NCBI GenBank assembly: GCA_003550275.1
Contig: QXCW01000002.1
Span: forward strand, 1,426,001 to 1,490,000
DNA from: Flavobacteriaceae bacterium MAR_2010_72
Lineage (GTDB): Bacteria; Bacteroidota; Bacteroidia; Flavobacteriales; Flavobacteriaceae
Direction of reading: 5' to 3'
Length of the DNA: 64,000 nucleotides
This document shows, in pieces, positions 51,995-62,009 of the stretch. Position 1 is the first letter of the stretch. The number at the start of each line of letters is the position of its first letter. Both the position numbers and the translations under genes were made by a program. The notes below the pieces were generated by a model, which ran no database searches, was not told where the DNA came from, and was given only the letters and a program-made list of their open reading frames with translations.

Positions 51995-54826
51995 CTAATA
52001 CCAACGTCTTCTAAATAAGCCCAATAATACTTTTGGGTCTACAGTGAATTTAAAACGAATTTTTTCATCGTAATTGGGTTGTCCAATTTCCCAGCCCAAA
52101 TTGGAATACACAGGGAAATAGACTTCAAAATAATCGGTCACTAAATTTAACCTAATACCAGAATCATACACAAAAACAGGATCTGAATGTTTGTTTTTTA
52201 CCAAGCCTAAATCGCCATAAGCTTCAATATAGCGCCATAATGTTGTACTGGCATTGATTGTAGTTAGCCATTGATTGGCAAAAGGCGTGTCTAATTTGGA
52301 CTTGAAACCACCTTCGGCAATGATGATTTGCTGACTAAAAATACCGGATGCTTCCGATCGTCCCAAATAGGCATAATCAAATAAATAGTCGGTTGGTCGG
52401 TCTAGCGCAAAACTGAAATAATCTGACCCAATATCGGTCTTGTTGTAAAGGAAACTTCCTGCAAAAAACCTGAAATTAAATTGTCTGTTTCGCTGCGATA
52501 GTTTTCGGTATTCATAATTGAAAGATACCTTGCCAAATTCCTTCGAGAACTGAATGTCTGAATACCATTTTGAATAATTGATCAATCCGGGATTGGCATC
52601 AATATAGCGAATATTAAAAACACTGTAATCAGGTTCTTCTGTGAGTATGACACTAGTATCCCCAATATTTCTAGAGATATCCAAATATCTAAAGTTAAGT
52701 GATTGAAACTCATTCGATCTAAAATTAGAATCATCCCTAAAATTGAAGGTTAGATTAGGAGAAATTAGTGTAAAAAAAGCATCTTGGGCATAGGAAGCGT
52801 AATTTCCATAGATGCCATAAATGATGTTGTACAGGTCTTTGTTTTCAATATCCTGCGAATAATAGATTTGTGCGCTTCCTGTAACCGTTTTTGAGTTCGT
52901 TGAGTATTGTGGTGCCAAATTATAGATAAAGCGTTTTCGAAGCACCGTTTTGTTATAAATTTTAGCACCTAAATTAAAGCCGTCATAAATGTTATTAAAT
53001 TCTACTAATGGCATTAAAAAAACCTGATTGTAGTTGGGGTCTTCAACGTCTTTAAATAACCTAAACTGCAAGGGTTTATTGTTGAAAAAGAAGCCCTTTG
53101 GTGATTTCCAATTATCCCTTAAATTATATTCGGGGATTGAATTGTCATAATTGAGCACCAGCTTATCAATGCTGTCTTTGGGGATTGAAATGGTTTTACT
53201 TCCCTTAATGTGTTCTACCCAAGTTTTTGAGACTACCGAGTCGTTTAGCAAAGCAAAAAGTGATACGGGCATGGTATTGTCTCTTTTGTTTTTTATGGTG
53301 AGTTGGATGGAGTCTTCGGTTTTTTTAAGATTACTAATTTTAAAATCAATCTTTTTTCTTGTTGTTAGATAATCATTAAAAAACCAATTAATGTCTTTGG
53401 TTGTGCGCTGTTTTAGAAAGGCTTCAAAATCGTTTGACGTGCTTGGTTTAAGTTTGAATTCCCTAAAATAGTCTTGAATGGTTTCTTCTAAAATGTTTGA
53501 ATTGATAAAATCATCAAGATATTTCAAACCTATTCCAGATTTATATTTTCCGGCAATATTGGCGTTGAATTTAATCAAGGAGTCTTTTGGCATGGTCAAT
53601 GGCTGATCTCTATTGGTTCGTGCCATTTGCATAAAAAATAGGGTGTATTGTTCATTGAAATCAAGGTCTGCAGCGTGGAATGAACGAATTCCCCAAACAT
53701 TTGCTAAAGTTCCCAATAGCTTCATATCTGGGTAGTTTTCTTCAACATACTTCATCAGGAAATAAATTTGCAGCCCCTCTTTGAGCCAGTAATCGGTTCT
53801 AGGGTTTATTAGAAGTGTATTTTCCAGATAACTGTTAAGCGCCGTTTTTAATAGCTTTAGTTCATACTGAAAGTTATCAGGGAAAGGTCTTATAAAATCT
53901 GGAAGCTGATTAAGTCCGTATAATGGATCCTTATTATATTCTATTTCGGTTAACAGTAAATTATTATGTGGATACGGACCAATATTCTCGGTCATGAATT
54001 GTGCAATTTTATCAACAATCATTCCCTTCTCTGGGGCCGTGATTCCTTTGTCATCAATGTTGGTGTAAATCGTCAGAACGTCGGTTTTAAAGTATTCGAA
54101 ATTGCCGAACTTCAATAACGAAAGTTCAGAGTTCACCCGGTCTTTACCATTTAAAATAGCAACCTGGGTGCTATCTTTAGGATTGACATTTAAGAGATTG
54201 AGCTCTGAAATGAGTTTGTAATTTTTTGGATATTCGATGATAAAGGTTTGATCGGCTTTTGACGTGTATAGATCATCTAAATTTTTGTTGCTGTAAAACC
54301 GCCACTTGCCATCATAGACAGATGGTGTGATGTACCAATATTTGAGGTTGAATTCTGAAAATTTAGAAACGCCATAATTTGTAAACGTATCACTTGGAAT
54401 CAACAGATTGTAAACCAGAGAGAGCGTATAGGATTCGTTTGGCAATAGCGGGGTTTTTAAAATCACTTTTATAACATCTGGATGGTCTTGGCTTCTTGAA
54501 TATTCAAGTTCATCCTTAAGTCTGTCCTTTATTGAAATGATATTGGTATAACCACGCTCGTCATTTTTGGCAAAATGGAATTTAGTACTGAATTCTTCAG
54601 CAAAACGTTTGGCTAACGGCGTGCTTTTGGTTGAATAGGAATTGTTCCAATCATTGAGGTAAATGATCTGCAGGGTATCTGTACTTGTATTTTGATAAGT
54701 TATGTCCTGTTCAATTGAAATAATATGGTTCAACACATCAAACTTTGCCTTTAAATCAATACGATTTTGTCCGAGCATATGCCCAAAACAAAAGAAAAGC
54801 AAAACAAAATGGAATTGAGATTTCAA
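51995..54826 (-). CDS. M1-peptidase-like protein lacking the catalytic motif, with C-terminal probable beta-barrel
   Basis: This 943-residue protein has a signal peptide ending HMLGQ, then an M1 aminopeptidase-like module (about 20-480). The second-helix motif is present as YWLKEGLQIYF (Glu350), but the HExxH expected 19 residues before it is Lys-Thr-Ala-Leu-Asn at 327-331, and the GAMEN region reads YGLNQLPDF. The zinc site is therefore lost. Residues from about 590 to the end are rich in alternating aromatic strands (LNFRYLDISRNIG, VSFNYEYRKLSQRNRQFNFRFF) and end RRRWY, which suggests an outer-membrane beta-barrel. It begins with TTG at 54826, with a stop shortly upstream. Probably a surface binding or assembly protein; activity as a peptidase is unlikely. 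Confidence 0.8.
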   Translation of the reverse strand: MKSQFHFVLLFFCFGHMLGQNRIDLKAKFDVLNHIISIEQDITYQNTSTDTLQIIYLNDWNNSYSTKSTPLAKRFAEEFSTKFHFAKNDERGYTNIISIKDRLKDELEYSRSQDHPDVIKVILKTPLLPNESYTLSLVYNLLIPSDTFTNYGVSKFSEFNLKYWYITPSVYDGKWRFYSNKNLDDLYTSKADQTFIIEYPKNYKLISELNLLNVNPKDSTQVAILNGKDRVNSELSLLKFGNFEYFKTDVLTIYTNIDDKGITAPEKGMIVDKIAQFMTENIGPYPHNNLLLTEIEYNKDPLYGLNQLPDFIRPFPDNFQYELKLLKTALNSYLENTLLINPRTDYWLKEGLQIYFLMKYVEENYPDMKLLGTLANVWGIRSFHAADLDFNEQYTLFFMQMARTNRDQPLTMPKDSLIKFNANIAGKYKSGIGLKYLDDFINSNILEETIQDYFREFKLKPSTSNDFEAFLKQRTTKDINWFFNDYLTTRKKIDFKISNLKKTEDSIQLTIKNKRDNTMPVSLFALLNDSVVSKTWVEHIKGSKTISIPKDSIDKLVLNYDNSIPEYNLRDNWKSPKGFFFNNKPLQFRLFKDVEDPNYNQVFLMPLVEFNNIYDGFNLGAKIYNKTVLRKRFIYNLAPQYSTNSKTVTGSAQIYYSQDIENKDLYNIIYGIYGNYASYAQDAFFTLISPNLTFNFRDDSNFRSNEFQSLNFRYLDISRNIGDTSVILTEEPDYSVFNIRYIDANPGLINYSKWYSDIQFSKEFGKVSFNYEYRKLSQRNRQFNFRFFAGSFLYNKTDIGSDYFSFALDRPTDYLFDYAYLGRSEASGIFSQQIIIAEGGFKSKLDTPFANQWLTTINASTTLWRYIEAYGDLGLVKNKHSDPVFVYDSGIRLNLVTDYFEVYFPVYSNLGWEIGQPNYDEKIRFKFTVDPKVLLGLFRRRWY

Positions 54827-55016
54827 TTTGGTATGTCAGGTTTTAAGGTTAAGTACATCAATTAAGCGCTAATATAAAATACAATTCTTTACAAACAAGT
54901 ATAGACTTATAGTTTATATATCGAATTTTTCTAGTGAAGGGTTTTAAATACGTTGATTATTTTTCAATTGAAAGCTATTCTTAACTAGGTGTTATTCAGT
55001 TAAGGAGTCAATTCAA

Positions 55017-55706
55017 TTAAAAATTAGGACTCAATCGGAACTCTTTGTAGAAGGTATCCAGTATTTGCAATACTTCTTCAGCAGAATCCACAACATGAAT
55101 CAGATCCAAATCTTTTTCACTAATATTGTTGAATTTCCCTAAAAGCGTAGATTTCACCCAATCAAGAAGGCCTTCCCAGAATTCGGTTCCAACCAAAATA
55201 ATAGGGAATTTTTCAATTTTATTGGTTTGTATTAAGGTAAGTGCTTCAAACATTTCATCCAGTGTTCCAAAGCCACCTGGCATTACCACAAATCCTTGCG
55301 AGTATTTTACAAACATTACTTTTCGTACAAAGAAATAGTCAAAATCCAAACTTTTATCAGAATCGATATACGGATTATCATGCTGCTCAAATGGTAATTC
55401 AATGTTCAGTCCAACCGAAGTTCCACCACCAATATGGGCGCCTTTATTTCCGGCTTCCATAATTCCAGGACCACCACCAGTGATGACGCCGTAGCCATGA
55501 TCTACTATTTTTTTAGCAATCTCTTCGGCTAATTTGTAATATTTGTTATCTGGTTTTGTTCTGGCCGAACCAAAAATGGACACACAAGGTCCTATTTTAC
55601 TTAACTTTTCGTATCCATTTACAAATTCACCCATGATTTTGAAAATGGCCCAAGAGTCATTAGTTTTAATCTCATTCCATCGTTTGTGGTGTTGTTCACT
55701 TTTCAT
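55017..55706 (-). CDS. LOG-family (TIGR00730-type) Rossmann-fold protein
   Basis: The 229-residue protein belongs to the lysine-decarboxylase-like LOG family of nucleotide 5'-monophosphate phosphoribohydrolases, named after the plant cytokinin-activating enzymes. VSIFGSARTKPDNKYY opens the nucleotide-binding fold, VITGGGPGIMEAGNKGA follows, and the active-site motif is VVMPGGFGTLDEMFEALTL (Pro-Gly-Gly-x-Gly-Thr-x-x-Glu). A role in nucleotide clean-up is likely in bacteria. ATG at 55706. Confidence 0.93.
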   Translation of the reverse strand: MKSEQHHKRWNEIKTNDSWAIFKIMGEFVNGYEKLSKIGPCVSIFGSARTKPDNKYYKLAEEIAKKIVDHGYGVITGGGPGIMEAGNKGAHIGGGTSVGLNIELPFEQHDNPYIDSDKSLDFDYFFVRKVMFVKYSQGFVVMPGGFGTLDEMFEALTLIQTNKIEKFPIILVGTEFWEGLLDWVKSTLLGKFNNISEKDLDLIHVVDSAEEVLQILDTFYKEFRLSPNF

Positions 55707-55837
55707 AAATTATCTGCTATTTTATCATTTTGAGTAAAGCAAATTTAATAGAATTTAATTGATGTTGCTGGTTATTTAAGGAAATTGAACTATCTCTCTC
55801 CTTTTTAATAGCAAGAAGCCATATGAATACATTGAAA

Positions 55838-55865
55838 AAGGGCTAACGAAATATAGTTAGCCCTT
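55838..55865 (-). terminator. Terminator after the 55-residue membrane peptide gene
   Basis: AAGGGCTAAC and GTTAGCCCTT form a perfect 10-base stem with an 8-base loop; on the minus strand the stem is followed by TTTC. It lies 31 bases downstream of the stop at 55896. Confidence 0.75.
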
Positions 55866-55895
55866 GAATCATTTATATTAGGGGTGAATCTGTCC

Positions 55896-56081
<186 letters not shown>

Positions 56082-56155
56082 TTAGTAATGTAAGGTAGTA
56101 ATTATTCACCAATACTTTGATAAAGTGTTAAAACAATCTAAGGAGATAGCTGGGC

Positions 56156-59008
56156 TTAATCGCCTAATTTAACACTCAAATTAAGTTCCTTTTTTAGAAA
56201 TTGAGCGGTGTAACTTTTCTTGTCTTTAATCAACTCTTCTGGCGTGCCTTTGGCTACTATTTCGCCTCCACCTTTTCCGCCTTCATAACCAATATCAATG
56301 ATATAATCTACCATTTTGATAACGTCTAAATTGTGTTCGATGATGAGTACTGTATTGCCCTTGTCAACGAGTTTGTTAAGGACATTCATTAGCACTCTAA
56401 TATCTTCAAAATGTAGACCTGTTGTAGGTTCGTCCAAAATATAAAAGGTGTTTCCAGTATCGCGTTTGCTTAATTCGGTTGCCAGTTTGATACGCTGTGC
56501 CTCACCTCCAGATAGTGTGGTGCTCTGTTGCCCCAGAGTAATATAACCAAGTCCAACGTCTTTAATGGTTTTCAGTTTTTTGTGGATTTTTGGAATATGC
56601 TCAAAAAAATTAACGGCTTCGTTAATAGTCATATCCAAAACGTCGCTAATGGATTTACCTTTATATCGAATCTCTAAAGTTTCACGATTAAAGCGTTTGC
56701 CTTGGCAGGTTTCACATTCTACATAAACGTCTGGGAGAAAATTCATTTCGATGACCCGTAATCCACCTCCTTGACAGGTTTCACATCGGCCTCCTGCGAC
56801 ATTAAAGCTAAAACGACCTGGTTTATAGCCACGTATCATGGCTTCGGGGATTTTAGCAAATAAACTTCTAATCTCACTAAATGTGCCCGTATAAGTTGCT
56901 GGATTACTACGAGGTGTTCTTCCTATAGGTGATTGATTAATGTCAATAACTTTATCAATATGCTCTAGGCCTGTTATACTTTTGTAGGGCATTGGTTTTT
57001 TAACGCCATTAAAGTAATGTGCATTCAGGATAGGGTAAAGGGTTTCGTTGATTAGGGTTGATTTACCACTTCCAGAAACACCGGTAACGCCAATCATTTT
57101 ACCAAGCGGCAATTGAATAGATACATTTTTGAGATTATTTCCTGTGCAACCTTTTAATACTAGACTATGACCATTTCCTTCACGACGCTTACTGGGTACC
57201 TCAATTTGTTTCGTCCCATTTAAATAATCTGCCGTTAGGGTATGATGCGATTTTAATTCAGCAGGCGAGCCAATACTGATGATTTCTCCACCATATTTCC
57301 CAGCTTTTGGTCCAATATCAATCACATAATCGGCATGCTCGATCATATCCTTGTCATGTTCTACTACAATCACCGAATTGCCAATATCTCTCAACGATAA
57401 CAAGGATTTAATCAATTTAGCGTTATCACGCTGATGCAGCCCTATACTTGGTTCATCAAGAATATAAAGTACGCCCACCAATTGTGAGCCTATTTGCGTA
57501 GCTAATCTAATCCGTTGGGCTTCACCACCTGAAAGCGATTTGGAGCTTCTATTCAAAGACAAATAATCTAACCCAACATCCAATAAAAATTGTAATCGGG
57601 TACGAATTTCCTTAATGATTTCTTCTGAAATTTGTAATTGCTTGTTGGATAAATGACTTGGTAAGTCATCAAACCATTGTGATAAATCAACAATATCTTT
57701 ATGAGCAAGGTTGGCAATATTTTGCCCATTGATTTTAAAATAAAGGGATTCTTGCTTCAAGCGAGAACCATGGCATTCGTCACATTCCACCTTGTCCATA
57801 TACTCTTTGGCCCAGCGTTTTAAAGAGGTCGAATCCGTAGTGTTGTACTGGCTTTCGATAAAATTCGCAACACCTTCAAATTCTATTTTATAATCGCGGG
57901 TGACGCCCAAGGTTTTACTTTCAACAGAAAATTTTTCATTGCCACCAAACATAATCATTTGCTTGGCTTCTTCAGGAATTGATTTATACGGATCACTTAA
58001 TTCAAAATTGAAGCGTTGCGCAATGATTTCAAATTGCTTAAAAATCCAGCTGTTTTTTTGCGGACCATGTGGTGCCAAGGCTCCATTTTTAATTGAAAGG
58101 GACCCATCTGGAATAATCTTTTGTTCATTCACTTGATAGAGACGGCCAATCCCGTTACATTTTGAACAAGCACCTTTAGGAGAATTAAACGAAAAATTAT
58201 TGGGCTCCGGATTTGGGTAGGATATTCCTGTTGAAGGACACATTAAATTACGACTGAAATAACGCACTTGGTCGCTGTCATGATCCAGTACCATTAATAC
58301 ATCATTACCGTGATACATGGCGGTGTTAATGCTTTCGGTTAAGCGCTTATCATTATCAGTACTTCCATCAATTTTTAGACGATCAATAACAATTTCGATG
58401 TCATGAGTTTTGTAACGGTCCAATCGCATGCCTTTGACCAAATCCTTCACCTCGCCATCTGTTCTTACCTTAACGAAGCCTTGTTTGGCAATCTGCTCAA
58501 ACAATTCTCGGTAATGCCCTTTCCTGGAACGAATCGCAGGAGCTAAAATAGTAATACGTTTGTTATTAAAAGCTTCAATGATAAGTGCTTTAATTTGCTC
58601 ATCACTGTAGCTTACCATTTGCTCACCTGTATTATAGCTATAGGCATCACTTGCCCTTGCGTATAACAAGCGTAAAAAATCGTAAATCTCGGTAATGGTA
58701 CCAACGGTAGAACGTGGTGACTTGCTAGTTGTTTTTTGTTCTATAGCAATTACGGGAGAAAGACCATCTATTTTGTCAACATCAGGACGTTCCAAACCAC
58801 CTAAAAACTGTCTAGCATAGGCCGAAAAGGTCTCAATATAACGTCGTTGTCCTTCAGCATAAATCGTGTCAAAGGCTAGCGATGATTTCCCGCTCCCAGA
58901 CAAACCCGTGATGACCACCAGTTTTTCTCTTGGTATGTTGACGTCAATGTTTTTGAGGTTGTGAACCCTTGCTCCTTTAACTTCTATTTGTTCTTCAAAA
59001 TGGCTCAT
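56156..59008 (-). CDS. uvrA: Excinuclease ABC subunit A
   Basis: UvrA is the damage-recognising ATPase of nucleotide excision repair. The 950-residue protein has two ABC modules: the first Walker A is [22 protein letters not shown], with signature [19 protein letters not shown]; the second is [20 protein letters not shown], with [19 protein letters not shown]. Zinc-binding cysteines are in ACSKCNGIG and in [16 protein letters not shown] with [16 protein letters not shown] at 59008 ([17 protein letters not shown]) is preferred to a TTG at 59026. Confidence 0.97.
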   Translation of the reverse strand: MSHFEEQIEVKGARVHNLKNIDVNIPREKLVVITGLSGSGKSSLAFDTIYAEGQRRYIETFSAYARQFLGGLERPDVDKIDGLSPVIAIEQKTTSKSPRSTVGTITEIYDFLRLLYARASDAYSYNTGEQMVSYSDEQIKALIIEAFNNKRITILAPAIRSRKGHYRELFEQIAKQGFVKVRTDGEVKDLVKGMRLDRYKTHDIEIVIDRLKIDGSTDNDKRLTESINTAMYHGNDVLMVLDHDSDQVRYFSRNLMCPSTGISYPNPEPNNFSFNSPKGACSKCNGIGRLYQVNEQKIIPDGSLSIKNGALAPHGPQKNSWIFKQFEIIAQRFNFELSDPYKSIPEEAKQMIMFGGNEKFSVESKTLGVTRDYKIEFEGVANFIESQYNTTDSTSLKRWAKEYMDKVECDECHGSRLKQESLYFKINGQNIANLAHKDIVDLSQWFDDLPSHLSNKQLQISEEIIKEIRTRLQFLLDVGLDYLSLNRSSKSLSGGEAQRIRLATQIGSQLVGVLYILDEPSIGLHQRDNAKLIKSLLSLRDIGNSVIVVEHDKDMIEHADYVIDIGPKAGKYGGEIISIGSPAELKSHHTLTADYLNGTKQIEVPSKRREGNGHSLVLKGCTGNNLKNVSIQLPLGKMIGVTGVSGSGKSTLINETLYPILNAHYFNGVKKPMPYKSITGLEHIDKVIDINQSPIGRTPRSNPATYTGTFSEIRSLFAKIPEAMIRGYKPGRFSFNVAGGRCETCQGGGLRVIEMNFLPDVYVECETCQGKRFNRETLEIRYKGKSISDVLDMTINEAVNFFEHIPKIHKKLKTIKDVGLGYITLGQQSTTLSGGEAQRIKLATELSKRDTGNTFYILDEPTTGLHFEDIRVLMNVLNKLVDKGNTVLIIEHNLDVIKMVDYIIDIGYEGGKGGGEIVAKGTPEELIKDKKSYTAQFLKKELNLSVKLGD

Positions 59009-59023
59009 GATGTGGCAAAGTTG

Positions 59024-59031
59024 CAAAGGTA
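59024..59031 (-). promoter_or_regulatory. Candidate -7 element upstream of uvrA
   Basis: TACCTTTG on the minus strand matches TAnnTTTG and ends 15 bases before the uvrA ATG at 59008. It also overlaps the alternative TTG start, supporting the ATG. The -33 element is not clear. Confidence 0.35.
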
Positions 59032-59122
59032 CAATTTTAGTTGTTAAATTCTTCAGAGGGTTTATTTAGGTTTTAAGAATTTATGTTATTCTTATTCTTC
59101 AGAGGTGCATTTTTTTGACAAA

Positions 59123-59154
59123 AAAAAGTATTGGTTCGCAAACCAATACTTTTT
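59123..59154 (-). terminator. Terminator downstream of the small periplasmic protein gene
   Basis: AAAAAGTATTGGTT-CGCA-AACCAATACTTTTT is a perfect 14-base stem with A/T tails, between the stop at 59199 and the uvrA start. A second, weaker hairpin (ACCATAA/TTATGGT) is at 59161-59177. Confidence 0.8.
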
Positions 59155-59198
59155 CAATCCACCATAAAAATTATGGTTGAATAGTACTTATTGAAGAC

Positions 59199-59564
59199 TT
59201 ATAAAGTAGATAATTCGCCCGACTTTATAGCTTGCTCATAATTGGCTTTGACTTGCTTCATAAAGCCAAAGAATTTTTTGCCACTTTTTGGTTCTAACTG
59301 AACATAAACAGTGCCATCATTTTTTGTAATAATCTCCTTAATAACTACATGTTCTCCATGAACGCTATCGTAATTGGCGACGCCGCCACGCTTAACGATA
59401 AAGTTTAATCTTGGAAAATCGATGTGAGTATAATTTTGTTTTGAAGGTTCATTAATCACTAAAACATCTCCTATTTTTGGGAGGTCGTCAATGGTTTGTT
59501 GGTCATTGGTTGCATATCCGTTAACGATAAAGACTAATGAAATAATTAAAAATGCTTTTTTCAT
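59199..59564 (-). CDS. Small exported protein of unknown function
   Basis: The 121-residue protein has a signal peptide ending near VNGYAT and a compact domain with IGDVLVINEPSKQNYTHIDF and YVQLEPKSGKKFFGFMKQV. There is no lipobox cysteine, so it is likely periplasmic. I do not recognise a family with known function. ATG at 59564. It is divergent from the gene at 59696. Confidence 0.72.
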   Translation of the reverse strand: MKKAFLIISLVFIVNGYATNDQQTIDDLPKIGDVLVINEPSKQNYTHIDFPRLNFIVKRGGVANYDSVHGEHVVIKEIITKNDGTVYVQLEPKSGKKFFGFMKQVKANYEQAIKSGELSTL

Positions 59565-59661
59565 AGTTAATGGTTTATTATTTAGACAAAAATACTAATG
59601 AAATTTTGATACCCATATGTTTTTAGAATTTGTTAACTTTTTTCTTAATGTGACAATTGTT

Positions 59662-59669
59662 TACTTTTG
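59662..59669 (+). promoter_or_regulatory. Candidate -7 element upstream of the gene at 59696
   Basis: TACTTTTG matches TAnnTTTG and ends 26 bases before the ATG at 59696. The -33 element is not clear. Confidence 0.3.
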
Positions 59670-59695
59670 GTTTAAAACATTAATATTTTAAAAAT

Positions 59696-60217
59696 ATGAA
59701 ATTATTAGGAATAAGTTCAAGAATTGATCATCCAGAGTTTGGTAAAGGGGTTGTTACTAATGTTACTTCCAAACATTATTGGGTAACCTTTATCGAAAGT
59801 GGTTTAGAAACGATTGATTTAGATAGTGAGTTTGAGGTTATTGAAGCTGCTGAAGATGATGTAGACACGATTAGTTTTTATGAAGTTGAACGGACCTTAA
59901 AATCCATTTTGAAAAAGTGGAGTGATGTGTCCGAAGTCGTGAATATGGCCGATAAATGGAAAGGCGGCACACTTATCATGCAACCTGGAGATCCTAATTT
60001 AAAAGCAAATGAAGTGCCTATTGATACCTTTTTCCATAAGATCACCATGGTGAGAGACCGATTGCGCGTCATGGAACAAAAAATAAATAGTAGCAATCTT
60101 GATGAACAGGAAAAAATTGACTTGCAGCAATATATTACGAGATCGTATGGGAGTTTAACAACCTTTAATGTGTTGTTTAAATTGAAAGACCATCAATTTG
60201 TGGGACAAAGAGGCTAA
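59696..60217 (+). CDS. Conserved protein with UvrD C-terminal-like (Tudor-like) N-terminus
   Basis: The 173-residue protein starts with a short beta-barrel-like domain, SSRIDHPEFGKGVVTNVTSK followed by WVTFIESGLETIDL, which resembles the C-terminal Tudor-like domain of UvrD/PcrA helicases such as the one at 35838 in this window (EHLRFGKGEVLKIEG). The rest (about 55-173) is helical (VERTLKSILKKWSDVSEVVNM). No enzymatic motif is seen. It may bind RNA polymerase or nucleic acid as the UvrD domain does, but that is inference. ATG at 59696. Confidence 0.72.
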   Translation: MKLLGISSRIDHPEFGKGVVTNVTSKHYWVTFIESGLETIDLDSEFEVIEAAEDDVDTISFYEVERTLKSILKKWSDVSEVVNMADKWKGGTLIMQPGDPNLKANEVPIDTFFHKITMVRDRLRVMEQKINSSNLDEQEKIDLQQYITRSYGSLTTFNVLFKLKDHQFVGQRG

Positions 60218-60223
60218 TATTAA

Positions 60224-60378
60224 GTTTACAGTTTACAGTTTACAGTCGCAGTTTACAGTATTCTGTCGGTTAATTTTGTTAAACTTGAGATTTATAATAA
60301 TCAATTTGTAATTTTATTATTGGTGATTGGTCATAATTTTAAAACTCTTTTTTACTGCCTACTGCGACTGTAAACTGT
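60224..60378. repeat. Tandem GTTTACA repeats with a distant 18-base inverted copy
   Basis: Three head-to-tail GTTTACA units (60224-60244) are followed by GTCGCA and a fourth GTTTACA (60251-60257). The 18 bases at 60235-60252 are repeated as a perfect inverted copy at 60361-60378, 108 bases later, all inside the gap between convergent genes ending at 60217 and 60388. Transcribed RNA could fold into a long hairpin. Similar intergenic repeats occur, as I recall, in other Flavobacteriaceae. Confidence 0.7.
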
Positions 60379-60387
60379 GACTGACGA

Positions 60388-61104
60388 CTATTCCCTTCCT
60401 TTAATATCAGTAATTTCTATTCCAAGGAATAATAGAGTGTGTAAGGTTGGTAATTGAGCACCGCTTTCGGTGGTTGTCCAATCGGTCCATGAAGCCGCTA
60501 AACCATCAATAGGAAGCATAGAAACCCACATTTGAAACTTATTAGGCTTTCCAGATGTATCTAAATGCCACAGATAAGAATCTCCTGGAGTAGTACCACC
60601 GGACGAGTAGGTTACTAAAAGACCTAGTTCGCCATTATCCAAAGTTACTAAACTGCGTTGTGTTCCTTTATCAAAGACTTTATAGGGCGCCACCAACCAG
60701 AACGAATCATTGTTAAAATAGGTTACGGCCTTTTCAATAAGCTCTTTAGCTAGATCACCATCGACACTAAAATTATGGATATAAACTATACTCGAGTTTG
60801 GATCGTTTAAATCGAGTTCTACTTTATAATCTTTCCAATAGACCGTGCAATGATTCTGATTTTTTTTCCATTTATAATACCGTCTTTTTTTAAACACCCA
60901 TTCAATATAATTGGTGTTATCAAAGGCTTCATGATCTAGAGCGTCCAGCATTTTATGTGCCAGAATATCAGCTTGTTCGGGCTGACTGCCAACAGGAAGC
61001 TCTTCATTGTATTTAAAATAGATAAACCCAAAGAACAACAAGCTTGGTAGTGTCAAAAAAATGATCACGCCAGCACTTATTTTTAGAATCTTTTTAATCT
61101 TCAT
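60388..61104 (-). CDS. Membrane-anchored protein of unknown function
   Basis: The 238-residue protein has an N-terminal hydrophobic anchor (ISAGVIIFLTLPSLLFFGFIY) and a soluble domain exposed outside the cytoplasm (FDNTNYIEWVFKKRRYYKW, DNGELGLLVTYSSGGTTPGD). No known family is recognised; similar proteins appear to be conserved in Flavobacteria. Its start overlaps the stop of the ATP-grasp gene by four bases (ATGA), so it is translated together with that gene. Confidence 0.7.
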   Translation of the reverse strand: MKIKKILKISAGVIIFLTLPSLLFFGFIYFKYNEELPVGSQPEQADILAHKMLDALDHEAFDNTNYIEWVFKKRRYYKWKKNQNHCTVYWKDYKVELDLNDPNSSIVYIHNFSVDGDLAKELIEKAVTYFNNDSFWLVAPYKVFDKGTQRSLVTLDNGELGLLVTYSSGGTTPGDSYLWHLDTSGKPNKFQMWVSMLPIDGLAASWTDWTTTESGAQLPTLHTLLFLGIEITDIKGRE

Positions 61105-62003
61105 AATAATTGTTCTTTTATGGCCTTTGCCAAAACAGATGCTGCTTCAGGATAATTTCTGAACCATAGTTCAGGCTCAATGAGTTCTAATTCAGATAAA
61201 GCAATCTCTCCGTTGTTATCGGTAAATATATCTACTCTGGCGTAGATAGGCAATTCTGGACAAGCTTTTACGGCATGTTCTGAAAATTCGATTTCGGCTT
61301 TTGAAGGTGAATAGGGATGAACCGAACCTCCAAAGTCATCTTGAACCCTAAAATCTCCGGCTTTGGCTTTTTTTAATATGGCATGAGTAAATTGACCATT
61401 GAATACCATCATTGAAATTTCACCTTGACTTACAATGTTGAACTGAAACGGCTGTAACATCATAGCTTCTTTCTCAATAAGTTCTCTATGAATATGTTCA
61501 TGAGCACCGATTGTTTTCTCGTTGAGTTTATAAGTGTGCCTTGCCGCGCCAGAAACACAAGGTTTCAAAACGGTTTCATTCCAACCTAAATGATTATGAA
61601 TGTCATTGAGTGAGCGAGTGTCTTTTTTTTCAATAAAATAAGTTTCGGCAATGTTTACGCCATTGGTTTTCAAATCTTGAAGATAATGTTTGTCAATGTT
61701 CCAACGAATAAGGTTTTCAGAATTAATTAATCGTGTAAGTTTAGAAACTTGAGTTAGCCAGTTTGAAAATTCTTCAAAACGATCAAAGTAATCCCAAGTA
61801 GTTCTAAAAAGAACAGCTTTTGTAGTGGACCAATCAAAATTTGGATCGTCCCAGGCCAAGCGTAAGGTCTTTATTCCTAAACTGTCAAGAGCCTGCTTCA
61901 CCAAATCATCTTCATAATACACATTGTGTTTATAGGCATTGGTTTTAGAGTCTTTAAGATAGCGCTTATCGGTTAATATAACCAGGTCGTAGAGCTTTTC
62001 CAT
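61101..62003 (-). CDS. ATP-grasp family ligase
   Basis: The 300-residue protein has an ATP-grasp fold: an N-terminal preATP-grasp part with VLFRTTWDYFDRFEEF, the ATP-binding lysine region HLGWNETVLKPCVSGAARHTY, and the metal-binding C-terminal LSELELIEPELWFRNYPEAA. It resembles the RimK/DcsG-like ligases that join carboxylates to amines. Substrates are unknown. It lies 6 bases downstream of the gamma-glutamyltransferase stop on the same strand and overlaps the next gene, so the three form an operon. Confidence 0.85.
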   Translation of the reverse strand: MEKLYDLVILTDKRYLKDSKTNAYKHNVYYEDDLVKQALDSLGIKTLRLAWDDPNFDWSTTKAVLFRTTWDYFDRFEEFSNWLTQVSKLTRLINSENLIRWNIDKHYLQDLKTNGVNIAETYFIEKKDTRSLNDIHNHLGWNETVLKPCVSGAARHTYKLNEKTIGAHEHIHRELIEKEAMMLQPFQFNIVSQGEISMMVFNGQFTHAILKKAKAGDFRVQDDFGGSVHPYSPSKAEIEFSEHAVKACPELPIYARVDIFTDNNGEIALSELELIEPELWFRNYPEAASVLAKAIKEQLL

Positions 62004-62009
62004 AGATCA

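Noticed and set aside
60224-60378. CRISPR-like or IS-end interpretation of the GTTTACA repeats
   Set aside because: Units are 7 bases with no spacers, no cas genes, no transposase between the inverted copies and no clear target duplication.
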